A stretch of 64,000 nt of DNA, taken from positions 39,025 through 103,024 of the forward strand of contig JAAEZQ010000013.1 in the NCBI GenBank assembly GCA_018222805.1. The letters run 5' to 3'. Origin of the DNA: Vibrionaceae bacterium. GTDB taxonomy: Bacteria > Pseudomonadota > Gammaproteobacteria > Enterobacterales > Vibrionaceae. The number at the start of each line of letters is the position of its first letter. Position 1 is the first letter of the stretch. Below are positions 35,499 to 44,815 of the stretch, one piece after another. Below the pieces are notes generated by a model. That model was given only the letters and a program-made list of their open reading frames with translations, did not search any database and was not told where the DNA came from. Made by a program: the position numbers and the translations under genes.

Positions 35499-36404
35499 TT
35501 AATTCCCACGCACCTTTTCTATCAATGTCCAGGCACCAACGACAAGCAAGCCGGCAACAAAGCCGATAAGACCGTTGAGTAAAATCGGTAATACTGCGGT
35601 GGCAAAAGAGTGACCACTAAAATCCATCAGAATTGGCTCTACAAAGTGATGAATAGCTGGGACATTGTGAACAATGATGCCACCACCAACCAAAAACATC
35701 GCTGCCGTACCTACTATGGTTAGCAACCTCATCAATTTTGGCGCAAAAGCTACCAGTGCATTACCGACTTTTGCCATGAAGCCTTTTCCTTTCGCGCGAA
35801 CCTCAAGATAAAGGCCAAAATCATCCAGTTTAACAATCCCTGCCACTAAGCCATAAACACCAATGGTCATTGCGACCGCAATCAGGCTCACGACAATGCT
35901 CTGTGTGACAAAACTGGCTTCTGATACCGTTCCTAAAGCGATCACAATAATTTCAGCAGAGAGAATAAAATCCGTTCGAATCGCCCCGTTAACTTTCCGC
36001 TTCTCGAACGCTTCGACCGACTCCCCGGTATCCAGTACCTCTTCTTTTTCTTCGTGTGAATGAGCATGTGGAAAGAGTTTCTCTAGCACTTTCTCTGTGC
36101 CTTCAAAACAGAGAAATAAACCACCAAGCAGAAGCAATGGCATGATCAACCAAGGAATAATGGCACTAATGAGCAGCGCCGACGGTACCAAAATCAGTTT
36201 GTTCTTAAACGACCCCTTCGCCACGGCCCAAACAACAGGTATTTCACGTTCAGAGGCAACTCCTTGTACCTGCTGAGCGTTCAATGCTAAATCATCTCCT
36301 AACACACCTGCTGTCTTTTTCGCTGCCACTTTTGACATCACCGCGATGTCATCTAATACCGTGGCAATGTCATCTAACAGTGTGAGTAAACTTGCTCCAG
36401 CCAT
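35499..36404 (-). CDS. yedI: YedI/DUF808 family inner membrane protein
   Basis: The 301-residue protein opens with AGASLLTLLDDIATVLDDIAVMSKVAAKKTAG, the DUF808 signature, and has several membrane helices (VPSALLISAIIPWLIMPLL, then later pairs to about residue 290). A His-rich acidic cytoplasmic stretch (FPHAHSHEEKEEV) lies at about 110-125. E. coli YedI has no proven function. It is read toward pyrC and has its own promoter. Confidence 0.92.
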   Translation of the reverse strand: MAGASLLTLLDDIATVLDDIAVMSKVAAKKTAGVLGDDLALNAQQVQGVASEREIPVVWAVAKGSFKNKLILVPSALLISAIIPWLIMPLLLLGGLFLCFEGTEKVLEKLFPHAHSHEEKEEVLDTGESVEAFEKRKVNGAIRTDFILSAEIIVIALGTVSEASFVTQSIVVSLIAVAMTIGVYGLVAGIVKLDDFGLYLEVRAKGKGFMAKVGNALVAFAPKLMRLLTIVGTAAMFLVGGGIIVHNVPAIHHFVEPILMDFSGHSFATAVLPILLNGLIGFVAGLLVVGAWTLIEKVRGN

Positions 36405-36592
36405 TTTTTATCTCTTTAAATGCAATCAGTTACATTAAACCTAGTCAAAATTAAAATGTATCACCACAAATATGCTCAGCAAAGTGATTATCTGGCAAAG
36501 ATTATGGTAACGAGCGGTATTTTATATTGCTGTAAAGATAAGACACGTCTAGTCTTGTCTTACCTTTGAGTAAACAAAAGGAAAAAGTATAG

Positions 36593-37522
36593 ATGAAAAG
36601 CGGATACACTTACCCAATTGGTACCCCAGGGCAACCTTGGGGCGAAGCTGAACGTAAAGCCTGGTTAGCCGAACGCGATGTTAAACGCAGCTATCAGGAA
36701 GAAGTCGTCAGTAAAATCGACGCACTTCGCGACCGTTTTGATGTCGAGCAATACGGTGCGCTCTCATATGACGAAGATCGTTTCCCACTATTTTGCATCA
36801 AAACACGCAACTGGGATTCAGCAAAGCCTGTTGTTCTTGTCACTGGTGGCGTGCACGGCTACGAAACCAGTGGTGTACATGGAGCATTAAAATTCGTGGA
36901 CACAGAAGCTGAGCGTTACGCTGAACACTTCAATATCATCGTTGCACCGTGCGTTAGCCCATGGGGTTATGAAGTGATTAACCGCTGGAACCCAAACGCG
37001 ATTGATCCAAACCGCTCTTTCTATGCAAACAGTCCTGCCGAGGAATCCGAAAATCTCATCAAGCTAGTTGCGACACTAGGCGACGTGTTAATGCACATTG
37101 ATCTTCACGAGACGACTGACTCAGATGAAACCGAGTTCCGCCCTGCTCTGGCAGCTCGCGATGGTATTGAATACATCGAAGGTATGATCCCGGACGGTTT
37201 TTACACTGTAGGTGATTCGGAGAACCCACAACCAGAGTTCCAAAAAGCGGTGATTGAATCGGTAGCGAAAGTGACGCACATTGCTCCTGCAGACGAGAAA
37301 GGCGAAATTATCGGTTCACCAGTTGTTCAATTTGGCGTGATCAACTACCCAATGGTGAAACTGGGCCTGTGTGGCGGTGTCACTAACTGCCAATACGGCA
37401 CGACTACAGAAGTATACCCGGATAGCCCGAAAGTCACTGACGAAGAGTGCAATGACGCTCAAGTCGCAGCGGTTATAGGCGGTCTGGATTACGTACTCTC
37501 TCAGCTATCGCCAACAGCATAA
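36593..37522 (+). CDS. M14-family zinc carboxypeptidase-like protein
   Basis: The 309-residue cytoplasmic protein has zinc-ligand motif GGVHGYETSG (HxxE) and the third ligand in HIDLHETTDSDE, as in M14 succinylglutamate desuccinylase/carboxypeptidase-like members. PNAIDPNRSFY is a typical substrate loop. No signal peptide is present. The natural substrate is unknown; the family removes C-terminal residues or N-acyl groups from amino acids. It is a single gene between yedI and the alpha/beta hydrolase. Confidence 0.85.
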   Translation: MKSGYTYPIGTPGQPWGEAERKAWLAERDVKRSYQEEVVSKIDALRDRFDVEQYGALSYDEDRFPLFCIKTRNWDSAKPVVLVTGGVHGYETSGVHGALKFVDTEAERYAEHFNIIVAPCVSPWGYEVINRWNPNAIDPNRSFYANSPAEESENLIKLVATLGDVLMHIDLHETTDSDETEFRPALAARDGIEYIEGMIPDGFYTVGDSENPQPEFQKAVIESVAKVTHIAPADEKGEIIGSPVVQFGVINYPMVKLGLCGGVTNCQYGTTTEVYPDSPKVTDEECNDAQVAAVIGGLDYVLSQLSPTA

Positions 37523-37939
37523 AGTGTCCCAAAGCTTAATTTAATTTCAATAGGTTACAGCTTATCAAAATCATATCGTGTCCCAATATGAGAGTATAAG
37601 CTGTCCTTTTCTCATGCTAAGGCTAAACAACGCTTATTCAATGTCAGAAAGTTACACAACGTAAAAACGTGCTTTAGCCTATGTTCCAGCCAGACAAAAG
37701 CAACTGGAAACCCGATTTGTAGCACGTCTTGGACAAAAGCTCCTTAGAAACAATATCAATATAATGCAGTTGTAGTTTATTAACCTGAAGTATCTATAGT
37801 TGTCACGATAGATTAAAGGATCCCGCACCCGAATATTAAAAACTCATTTCCAAACTGGTTTGGCATTTCCTGGTTGATATGAAAGATAAAGGTGACTCGA
37901 CTAAACTAAAAATAGTCAAATTATCCGAGAGGGAAAAAT
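37523..37939. other. AT-rich intergenic region with a hairpin
   Basis: About 417 bases without a gene. ACAGCTTAT (37557-37565) and ATAAGCTGT (37596-37604) followed by CCTTTT form the likely terminator of the M14 gene. The rest leads into the alpha/beta hydrolase gene. Confidence 0.5.
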
Positions 37940-39373
37940 ATGTTACGTTCAGCCTTTATGATAGTAACAATTGGATTGTTGTTCGTTGTTCAATCCATGG
38001 CCTATTCATCAACTCTCAATAATGTAGAAATACAAGAATCAAATTTAGGTACAAAACCTTACTACAAGATTTCGGCAATGTATGCTGGAGAGATAGGGAG
38101 GCCTGATGGAGTCAACGCTCAATTCAGCGTTCCCGTATCTTTGATGCTACCGACACAAACATGTAATCAGACGGCAATTATTGATGTTGTAAACAGCGTA
38201 TTATACGAGTTTCCAGCAACCCCTCTCGGACATATTACTTTGAATACTGGTCACATGATATTAGGGGACGCTTTTATCTCAGGAAGAAACGAAAGCGGAT
38301 TCGTTTATGCCAGTATTCTATGGGATAAAAATGTAGCTGATCAAACTATCGGAACTATTGTTCAAGCTACAGATGGCTACGAGATATTGCGCCAATTTGC
38401 CTACTTTCTAAAAACGAGTGACTTAATTTCCACTTTAGGAATTGAGACTGACTGTGACTTAAACCTAACTATCGGATTTGGGTGGTCACAGACAGGTAAG
38501 CTGCTAGCGACAATACTCACTGAAGAATTAAATGGAAACGAATCAACCCCTGCTTTTGATGGGCTGTTTCTTGGTGTTGCTGGGGGGATTTGTCGCCATT
38601 TAGAAAATGATAACTTCCCTTGGCGTTATGCGCCTTGTAAAAAACCTCCAACGCAACATGTCCCAACCGTAGCTTACAACTCCCAAAGTGAAGTTGAGCT
38701 CGCTCATGGAAATGGGAAATTAAGAATACCATCACCTAATTTAAAAATTTATGAATACGCAGGCTTGGCTCACATTGATGAGAAATTTCTACCATTCAAT
38801 ACTCTTTTCGGCAATTTAGGGTTCGACTTTCAGCAAAATCCTGTTTCAGTAGCTCCTTCTGTGCGAGCCGCTTTTTGGAATCTATATCTAAAATTAAAGT
38901 ACAACTTAGTAATGCCAAAGAGTAGTACACTTTTCTCCAAACCAAAATCGCATAGCTTTGTTTCTTTTTTGGATCTAAGAGGAGATGATTCATTATTGAG
39001 CTGGAGTGGCGGACAAGTCTATATAACAGACTCAAATAGAGATGGCTTTGCCGAAAGTGGTATACGCTTACCTCACATGCCGAGTTCCAACCAAGGTCCT
39101 TTTTCTTCTACTTTAGGAGCACCGCTAGGAGTTTATGGAGGCATTGATTATAACTACGCTGGAGGTGGAGGAATATTTTTTGCCAACGGCGGAACATTCG
39201 AATCTTTTGATGATGAGACACTATTAGAGCTATATCCGACAAAACAAGTGTACGTTCAACGTGTAATATCATCAGTGTGGTACTTAATTTTTAATCGTTA
39301 TCTCTTGCTAGAGGATGGAATCGCATTAATTGCCGAAGCGGAAGCTTTACAACTACCTATATGGCAACAGTAA
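37940..39373 (+). CDS. exported alpha/beta hydrolase domain protein (Abhydrolase_10-like)
   Basis: The 477-residue protein begins with a signal peptide (about 1-24, ending MAYS-STLN). The nucleophile elbow is GFGWSQTGKLLATIL (GxSxTG, about residue 185), and the C-terminal LRGDDSLLSWSGGQVYITD plus RLPHMPSSNQGPFSSTLGAP match the little-studied alpha/beta-hydrolase domain family PF20091 as I recall it. Probably an ester hydrolase or carbohydrate-ester-type enzyme acting outside the cytoplasm. The gene and both flanks are AT-richer than neighbours, with long non-coding flanks, which hints at recent acquisition. GAGAGGG precedes ATG 37940. Confidence 0.7.
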   Translation: MLRSAFMIVTIGLLFVVQSMAYSSTLNNVEIQESNLGTKPYYKISAMYAGEIGRPDGVNAQFSVPVSLMLPTQTCNQTAIIDVVNSVLYEFPATPLGHITLNTGHMILGDAFISGRNESGFVYASILWDKNVADQTIGTIVQATDGYEILRQFAYFLKTSDLISTLGIETDCDLNLTIGFGWSQTGKLLATILTEELNGNESTPAFDGLFLGVAGGICRHLENDNFPWRYAPCKKPPTQHVPTVAYNSQSEVELAHGNGKLRIPSPNLKIYEYAGLAHIDEKFLPFNTLFGNLGFDFQQNPVSVAPSVRAAFWNLYLKLKYNLVMPKSSTLFSKPKSHSFVSFLDLRGDDSLLSWSGGQVYITDSNRDGFAESGIRLPHMPSSNQGPFSSTLGAPLGVYGGIDYNYAGGGGIFFANGGTFESFDDETLLELYPTKQVYVQRVISSVWYLIFNRYLLLEDGIALIAEAEALQLPIWQQ

Positions 39374-39964
39374 CTCAGACTCATGAGCAAAACCTTGTAA
39401 ACTGGATAAGTTAGGTTAAAAAATCACTTGCGAGAATATCACGACGAAGGATTCAATCGCGCTTTGGGATACAGGCTTTTTCAATGCTGAAAAGCCTGTA
39501 TCAACGTTTCTAACAATCCGTTTGCTCTGAGATCCTCGGGGAGTCTTCCAGTTTAATTCCAAGATAACGAATAGTGATTGCTGGATACATTGACCCCGTT
39601 CAGGTGTTATTGGTCAACATAAATTCTGCAGCCAGATTAAACTGTTTCAGTCGAGATTGTTGTCAGTCAAGATTGAGGTGAAATAGCTCTGGGACTGTCC
39701 GAAAAAAGGATCATGTCTAGATGCGCGCTGCACTAGAGTTCAGAAGACAACGCTCGGCCGCGTTAAATAAAAAAGTCTGGTCCGTTGCTATAGAGTTAAG
39801 GGTGAACCGAAAAATCAGCTACGGTTTATTCAGTCAGGCTCCCTAATAATAACTAAAAATACACTAATATTTTCAGTTATTATTGGTAAGATTTTACGCA
39901 TACACAGACTGATAAATGCCAAGTCAATAATGACGCCAGCCAGATCATGTATTCATTGAGAGAC
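39374..39964. other. intergenic region after the alpha/beta hydrolase
   Basis: About 590 bases without a credible gene. A strong hairpin GATACAGGCTTTTTCA...TGAAAAGCCTGTATC (39468-39502) with one bulged base is the probable terminator of the hydrolase gene. No IS ends or tRNA were found that would mark an insertion. Confidence 0.5.
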
Positions 39965-40624
39965 TTAAATACAAGCGTTCAGCAGTGCCTTAATGTTCAG
40001 AACATGATCTCTCAACATTGATTGCGCTTTATCAACTTGATTCTGGCTAAGGTACTCGTAGATCGTTTTGTGCTCTAATAGAATACCTTCAGCGGCTTCA
40101 TCTGTAGTAGTTAAATGACTACGAATTGCCCCAATATGATATTGAACCAGTTGGTAACTTTTTTGCAGAAGAGAGTTTTGACAGTAACGGAAAAAGCTTT
40201 CGTGAAATTCACCGTCTAACAATAAAAAAGCCTTGTAGTCTTTATTCTTTAACTTGTGCCCCATCTTAACGATGCAAAGCTCTAGTTCTTCCAAAAACTC
40301 TTGAGGGTTATGGCGCATCGATTCTTCAATTGCTATAGGCTCCAAGTAACTACGGAAGTTACACAGCTCAACAATAGACTTTTCATCAGGCTTAAAAACA
40401 AAGCTGCCCTTTTGAGGAATAATGTCGATCAGACCTTCTTGCTTTAATAAAAACAAAGCCTCTCGCACTGGTGTCTTACTCACACCGAATGTTTCAGATA
40501 GAGAAGCTTCTGACAACGGCTGTCCAAGTGTTAGTTCGCCGCTAACAATAGAAAGGCGAAGGTTTTCCGCAACATTCTCAGTAAGACTTTTAGGTCGAGT
40601 TATGCTTTTCAACTTAGTTCCCAT
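39965..40624 (-). CDS. GntR-family regulator, FCD subfamily, for the sugar-acid island
   Basis: The 219-residue protein has a winged HTH at about 12-75 (LTENVAENLRLSIVSGELT, then LSETFGVSKTPVREALFLL) and an all-helical FCD ligand domain with its metal-binding residues spread over about 85-215. FCD regulators typically sense sugar acids or keto acids and repress. ATG 40624 is chosen; a TTG three codons earlier is possible. It lies downstream of dctP in the same direction with a hairpin between, and near the divergent catabolic operon. Confidence 0.9.
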   Translation of the reverse strand: MGTKLKSITRPKSLTENVAENLRLSIVSGELTLGQPLSEASLSETFGVSKTPVREALFLLKQEGLIDIIPQKGSFVFKPDEKSIVELCNFRSYLEPIAIEESMRHNPQEFLEELELCIVKMGHKLKNKDYKAFLLLDGEFHESFFRYCQNSLLQKSYQLVQYHIGAIRSHLTTTDEAAEGILLEHKTIYEYLSQNQVDKAQSMLRDHVLNIKALLNACI

Positions 40625-40674
40625 ATGTGTCAATCCAGCCAGCCTTTATTTTACCTTAATTCTTTGCGTTTGTT

Positions 40675-40700
40675 AGCCCCCTCCCCATAGGGAGAGGGCT
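40675..40700 (-). terminator. hairpin between dctP and the gntR-type gene
   Basis: AGCCCCCTCCC (40675-40685) pairs with GGGAGAGGGCT (40690-40700) with one mismatch and a 4-base loop. No U-run follows in the leftward direction, so partial read-through into the regulator gene is likely. Confidence 0.55.
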
Positions 40701-40706
40701 ACTTGT

Positions 40707-41705
40707 TTATTGTGCCTCTTTCGCTCGCTTTGACCATTCATCATAAAGGTCTTCACCAATTTTCGAACGGTATTTCTCTCGGACAGTTTGCGTTTTATCA
40801 ACAAGCACCTGTTTTGCTTCTGGCGTTAACTCATTGATTTCAAGACCAGATTTAGCCATTTCCTCAAATTGCAATTTATCTTCAGCGTTTACAATTGATT
40901 GTTGGTAGTTAACCGCATGGTCAAATGCCGCAGAAATAAGTGCTTGATCTTCCGGAGACTGCATCATCCAAAATTCATAGTTCATGACTGGTAAGTAAAA
41001 AGTGACCACATGACTAGTCAACGACATGTACTTTTGAACTTCATAAAAACGTTGAGAGTAAATGATTGATGTTGGGTTCTCTTGTCCATCAATAACTTTT
41101 TGCTGCAATGCGGAATACACTTCACCAAAGTTCATTGGCGTTGCTGAAGCACCAAGGCTGTTAAACGTGTCTAAATGCGATGGTACTTTCATCGTACGCA
41201 GTTTGATGTCATTGAGATCTGCGACGGTTTTGATTGGGCGCTTGTTGTTAGTAATGTGGCGAACGCCACTTTCCATGAAGCCCAGACCTTTTAAGTTCAT
41301 TCTATCTAATCGGCTTAACAGCTTGTCTCCGACTTCACTATTAACCACTTCAAACGCCGCTTGCTTGCTTGGGTATATAAAAGGTAATTCAATCACATCA
41401 AAGGCTGAGTCCCAGCTCGCAAGAATAGAGGAAGGTGGCACCGCCATTTGTAGCATTCCAGACTGCGTTGCTTCGACCATTTCTCGATCTGGTCCCATTT
41501 GCGACTGAGGGAAGATTTGAACTTCAAACCGACCATCAGAATCTTTTTCCAACTTGTTCTTGAATTCCAGTAGCGCACGGTGAAGGTGAAAGCTCTCGTT
41601 TGTGCCATGTCCGATACGAATAACTTCTGAAGCTAGTGACACAGTTGAGGTCATTGCAACGGAGATACCTAAAGCAGCGGTTAATAGCGATTTCTTAAGT
41701 CCCAT
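40707..41705 (-). CDS. dctP: TRAP transporter substrate-binding protein (DctP)
   Basis: The 332-residue protein has a signal peptide (MGLKKSLLTAALGISVAMTS, cleaved near SLA-SEV) and the DctP fold: VIRIGHGTNESFHLHRALLE, QIFPQSQMGPDREMVEA and RHITNNKRPIKTVADLNDIK. It binds a carboxylate in the periplasm and delivers it to DctQM. The conserved arginine for the carboxylate is likely in KLRTMKVPSH. The adjoining catabolic genes suggest a sugar acid. It is the third gene of the leftward dctQ-dctM-dctP set. Confidence 0.94.
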   Translation of the reverse strand: MGLKKSLLTAALGISVAMTSTVSLASEVIRIGHGTNESFHLHRALLEFKNKLEKDSDGRFEVQIFPQSQMGPDREMVEATQSGMLQMAVPPSSILASWDSAFDVIELPFIYPSKQAAFEVVNSEVGDKLLSRLDRMNLKGLGFMESGVRHITNNKRPIKTVADLNDIKLRTMKVPSHLDTFNSLGASATPMNFGEVYSALQQKVIDGQENPTSIIYSQRFYEVQKYMSLTSHVVTFYLPVMNYEFWMMQSPEDQALISAAFDHAVNYQQSIVNAEDKLQFEEMAKSGLEINELTPEAKQVLVDKTQTVREKYRSKIGEDLYDEWSKRAKEAQ

Positions 41706-41818
41706 TTTTTCTTCCTTTCATTTAATCATTATGTGTAGAGGTAAAACTATTTGTTCCAAATTCTGAAAAGTTCGTCTGATTCCTTTCTCCTATTCTCAAA
41801 ATGGTTTCTGCAAACCGC

Positions 41819-43105
41819 TTATCCAATTAATTCGGTCAGCACTAATGAAATTCCGGGTATAAATGTCACAGCCAATAGCAGCACCATCATCGCGGCTAAA
41901 AACGGTATTAACGCCTTTGAAATCTTCTCAATGGAAACGCCGGATACTTGGCTTGCAACAAAGATATTGACGCCGAGTGGTGGAGTACAAAAGCCGATAG
42001 CTAAGTTCACGGTCAACATGACACCAAACACAATCGGATCGACACCAACTTTCACCACGACGGGTAGCAAAATAGGCGTCAGAATGATGATTGCGGAAAT
42101 GGTCTCCATGAACATACCAATCAATAACAGCAGTAAGTTAATCAGCAATAGAATGATAATTGGGTTGTCAGACAGGCTGATAAGGGCATTCGCGACAGTG
42201 CCTGGAATCTGTTCAAACGTAACCAAGCGTCCAAATGCGGCTGCAAAGACCACCAGTACAAGGATTGTTGCGGACGTCAACGTTGAGCGAGCAAAGACTT
42301 TTGGTAAGTCTTTAAACGAAATTTCCTTATAGATGAAGAGACCACATACAATTGCGTATACAACCGCAACCGCGCCTGCTTCGGTTGGCGTGAAGACACC
42401 ACCATAGATGCCTCCAAGAATGATTCCCGGAACAATCAATGCCCAAATTGACGAGCGAAACTCTTTAGCAACATTACTCCAGCTGAACGGGGTTAACTCA
42501 AGGTTCATTATAGGGTGATGACGAACCACAAAACGGCTCATAACCATAAACGCCAGACCGAAAAGGATTCCAGGAATGATGCCGGCTAAGAAGAGTTTGC
42601 CAATTGATACCTCTGCAGATACCCCGTAGATAATGAACGGAATACTCGGTGGAATCATCACACCAACCATGCCAGCTGACGCCGTAAGCGCTGAAGAAAA
42701 ATCTTCTTTGTAACCTTGCTTATTCATCGCTGGAATAATATTTGAACCAATAGCTGCAACCGTTGCAGGAGATGATCCCGAGATAGCCGCAAAGAACATG
42801 GAAGCAATGACGTTAACGTAGCAAAGCGATGCACGTATATGCCCAACCAATGAAGACGCGAATCCTATAATACGCTTTGATAAGCCACCGACCTGCATCA
42901 AATCACCAGCAAGTATGAACAAAGGAACAGCGATCAACGGGAATGAATCCGCACCTGTAACAATGGAGCGCGTCATTAGGCTGATTGGTGGTGTACCGTC
43001 AACTAATGTCATGACCGCCAACGAACTCATACCCAAGCTCATGGCAATTGGCATCCCAACTAAAAGAAGCAGACCGAGTACTGCAAATAAAACAATTCCA
43101 GACAT
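41819..43105 (-). CDS. dctM: TRAP transporter large permease (DctM)
   Basis: The 428-residue protein has about 12 membrane segments and DctM signatures such as GMSSLAVMTLVDGTPPIS, SGSSPATVAAIGSNIIPAM and PPSIPFIIYGVSAEVSIGKLF. It is the Na+-coupled transport subunit in the inner membrane. It starts 2 bases after dctQ ends, showing tight coupling. The gap of about 113 bases to dctP is larger than usual but contains no terminator that I could see. Confidence 0.95.
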   Translation of the reverse strand: MSGIVLFAVLGLLLLVGMPIAMSLGMSSLAVMTLVDGTPPISLMTRSIVTGADSFPLIAVPLFILAGDLMQVGGLSKRIIGFASSLVGHIRASLCYVNVIASMFFAAISGSSPATVAAIGSNIIPAMNKQGYKEDFSSALTASAGMVGVMIPPSIPFIIYGVSAEVSIGKLFLAGIIPGILFGLAFMVMSRFVVRHHPIMNLELTPFSWSNVAKEFRSSIWALIVPGIILGGIYGGVFTPTEAGAVAVVYAIVCGLFIYKEISFKDLPKVFARSTLTSATILVLVVFAAAFGRLVTFEQIPGTVANALISLSDNPIIILLLINLLLLLIGMFMETISAIIILTPILLPVVVKVGVDPIVFGVMLTVNLAIGFCTPPLGVNIFVASQVSGVSIEKISKALIPFLAAMMVLLLAVTFIPGISLVLTELIG

Positions 43106-43107
43106 AG

Positions 43108-43599
43108 TTAAGCCTCCACCGATACAGTGCTACTACGTAGTGTTTTAGAGTAATGTTGAATTATGCGAAACACCGACAGCAACGAGCCGACAGGTGCAGA
43201 TGCATAGAGAAAAGGTATAGGTAAATTAAGCACTACCGACGTCTGAGATATGACATAAGGCAGCGATATGAGTTTATAGGATTGGTAAGTCATCAATAGC
43301 AGGAAGGCAACAATCGAAATATCAATACCTACCTCTAAATACCTTTTAAACTTTTTAGGAAGTAGATCCTGAAAAAAAGCCACTTTGACATGCTTTCTTT
43401 CTTTAAAGGCGTAAGAGATACCAATCCAGATAAACCAAATAAAGCACCACAGTGTCAGCTCTTCTGACCAAGATAATGCATTTTGAAACACGTAACGCAT
43501 CACGACCTGCAGGGTGATCAATAGAACTACGCAAGCTAACAACCCCCCTCCAATTGTCGCTTCTAGATGCTTATCTATCCATCTAATCATTTTTCTCAT
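43108..43599 (-). CDS. dctQ: TRAP transporter small permease (DctQ)
   Basis: The 163-residue protein has four membrane helices with the DctQ motif LSWSEELTLWCFIWFIWIG and YAFKERKHVKVAFFQDLLP. It is the small membrane subunit that pairs with DctM. It is the first gene of the leftward transporter operon, divergent from the catabolic genes at 43796. Confidence 0.93.
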   Translation of the reverse strand: MRKMIRWIDKHLEATIGGGLLACVVLLITLQVVMRYVFQNALSWSEELTLWCFIWFIWIGISYAFKERKHVKVAFFQDLLPKKFKRYLEVGIDISIVAFLLLMTYQSYKLISLPYVISQTSVVLNLPIPFLYASAPVGSLLSVFRIIQHYSKTLRSSTVSVEA

Positions 43600-43612
43600 C
43601 CGTTAATTTCCG

Positions 43613-43762
43613 TGACATCTGATATGTCAGTCAAGTTAAGCAGTAAAATGTCAATAATGAAGAGATATAGGTCACATAAATGATGATTAAAGTACGTTTT
43701 ATGCGCAAGATCACAAATAATAAAATGCCAACTTCAAAAGCACCCAATCACTGATATGTTAG
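43613..43762. promoter_or_regulatory. two copies of a CTGATATGT(C/T)AG element, likely GntR operators
   Basis: Copy 1 lies in the perfect palindrome TGACATCTGATATGTCA (43613-43629) and is CTGATATGTCAG at 43619-43630. Copy 2 is CTGATATGTTAG at 43751-43762, 11 of 12 bases the same. One sits next to dctQ, the other next to the dehydrogenase promoter, as expected for an operator pair controlling both divergent operons. Confidence 0.5.
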
Positions 43763-43795
43763 ATATTAGATTGTAAATATCGGATGAGGTGCATT

Positions 43796-44815
43796 ATGGA
43801 AATTGAAAAAAAGTTTAAAGTCTACGTTTCGGATTACGACTATCCGAACCTCGATATCGAGCGCTCTGTACTAGAGCCAATCGGAGCCGAAGTGATCGGA
43901 CTGAACTGTAAAACAGGGATAGGACTCGGTGAACTGGCTAAAGATGCGGATGCCATACTTCAACAATACGCCAAGATCCCTCGCTCCACGATCGAGCAAC
44001 TAGAACGCTGCAAAGTGATCTGTCGTTACGGCATCGGTGTAGATATTTTGGATGTCGAAGCCTGCTATGACCACGGCATCAAAGTTTCGAATGTGCCAGA
44101 TTACTGCCTAGATGAAGTGGCGGATCATTCAATCACGCTTGGTTTAACTATGTTCCGCCGTATTCCTGAATACAATCAATTTACCCACAAAGGTAAGTGG
44201 CATTGGGATATGGATGGACGCGTCCCTAAACGCTTTCGATCCTCAACATGGGCTCTGATCGGCTTTGGCCGTATTGCTCAAAACATCGCAAAGAAAGTAG
44301 CAGCACTTGGCTTCAACGTAATCGCCTACGACCCTTACGTATCCGAGTCTTTCATGAACACATTCAGCGTCAAAAAAGCCACCTTAGAAGAGGTGATCGC
44401 CTCTGGTGATGTTGTGAACGTAATGTGCCCACATACACCTGAAACAGACCGTCTGATCAACGAACCACGCTTAAGAAGCATGAAGCCAAACGCAGTGCTG
44501 GTGAATGGCGCTCGCGGTAAAGTCGTTGACAACAGTGCACTGTATCAAGCTCTAACAGAAGGTTGGATTGCAGGCGCAGCTCTGGATGATCCCGAGGAAG
44601 AGCCAGCTAAACTGGATAATTGGGATCCAAATAACAACCCAATTTTTCAGTTAGATAATTGCATAGTAACGCCACACGTTGCTTACGTATCTGAAGAAGC
44701 ATTCCAGGAATGCCGCCGCATTGCGGCCGAAAATGCCAAAGCAGTACTACTTGGAGGGGAGCCAATCAACCCCGTTGCAAAAGTTAAAACACCACTTTCG
44801 GAACAAAGCAAATGA
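43796..44815 (+). CDS. NAD-dependent D-2-hydroxyacid dehydrogenase family protein (CtBP-like)
   Basis: The 339-residue protein has the two-domain D-2-hydroxyacid dehydrogenase fold. The NAD site is WALIGFGRIAQNIAKKVAAL, and the catalytic residues are Arg in LVNGARGKVVD, an acidic residue in DDPEEEPAKLD and His in IVTPHVAYVSEEA. C-terminal-binding-protein-type members oxidise or reduce 2-hydroxy/keto acids including sugar acids. ATG 43796 follows GAGGTG; the ATG 12 bases earlier overlaps the ribosome site. Its stop overlaps the aldolase start by four bases (ATGA). Substrate is inferred from context only. Confidence 0.85.
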   Translation: MEIEKKFKVYVSDYDYPNLDIERSVLEPIGAEVIGLNCKTGIGLGELAKDADAILQQYAKIPRSTIEQLERCKVICRYGIGVDILDVEACYDHGIKVSNVPDYCLDEVADHSITLGLTMFRRIPEYNQFTHKGKWHWDMDGRVPKRFRSSTWALIGFGRIAQNIAKKVAALGFNVIAYDPYVSESFMNTFSVKKATLEEVIASGDVVNVMCPHTPETDRLINEPRLRSMKPNAVLVNGARGKVVDNSALYQALTEGWIAGAALDDPEEEPAKLDNWDPNNNPIFQLDNCIVTPHVAYVSEEAFQECRRIAAENAKAVLLGGEPINPVAKVKTPLSEQSK

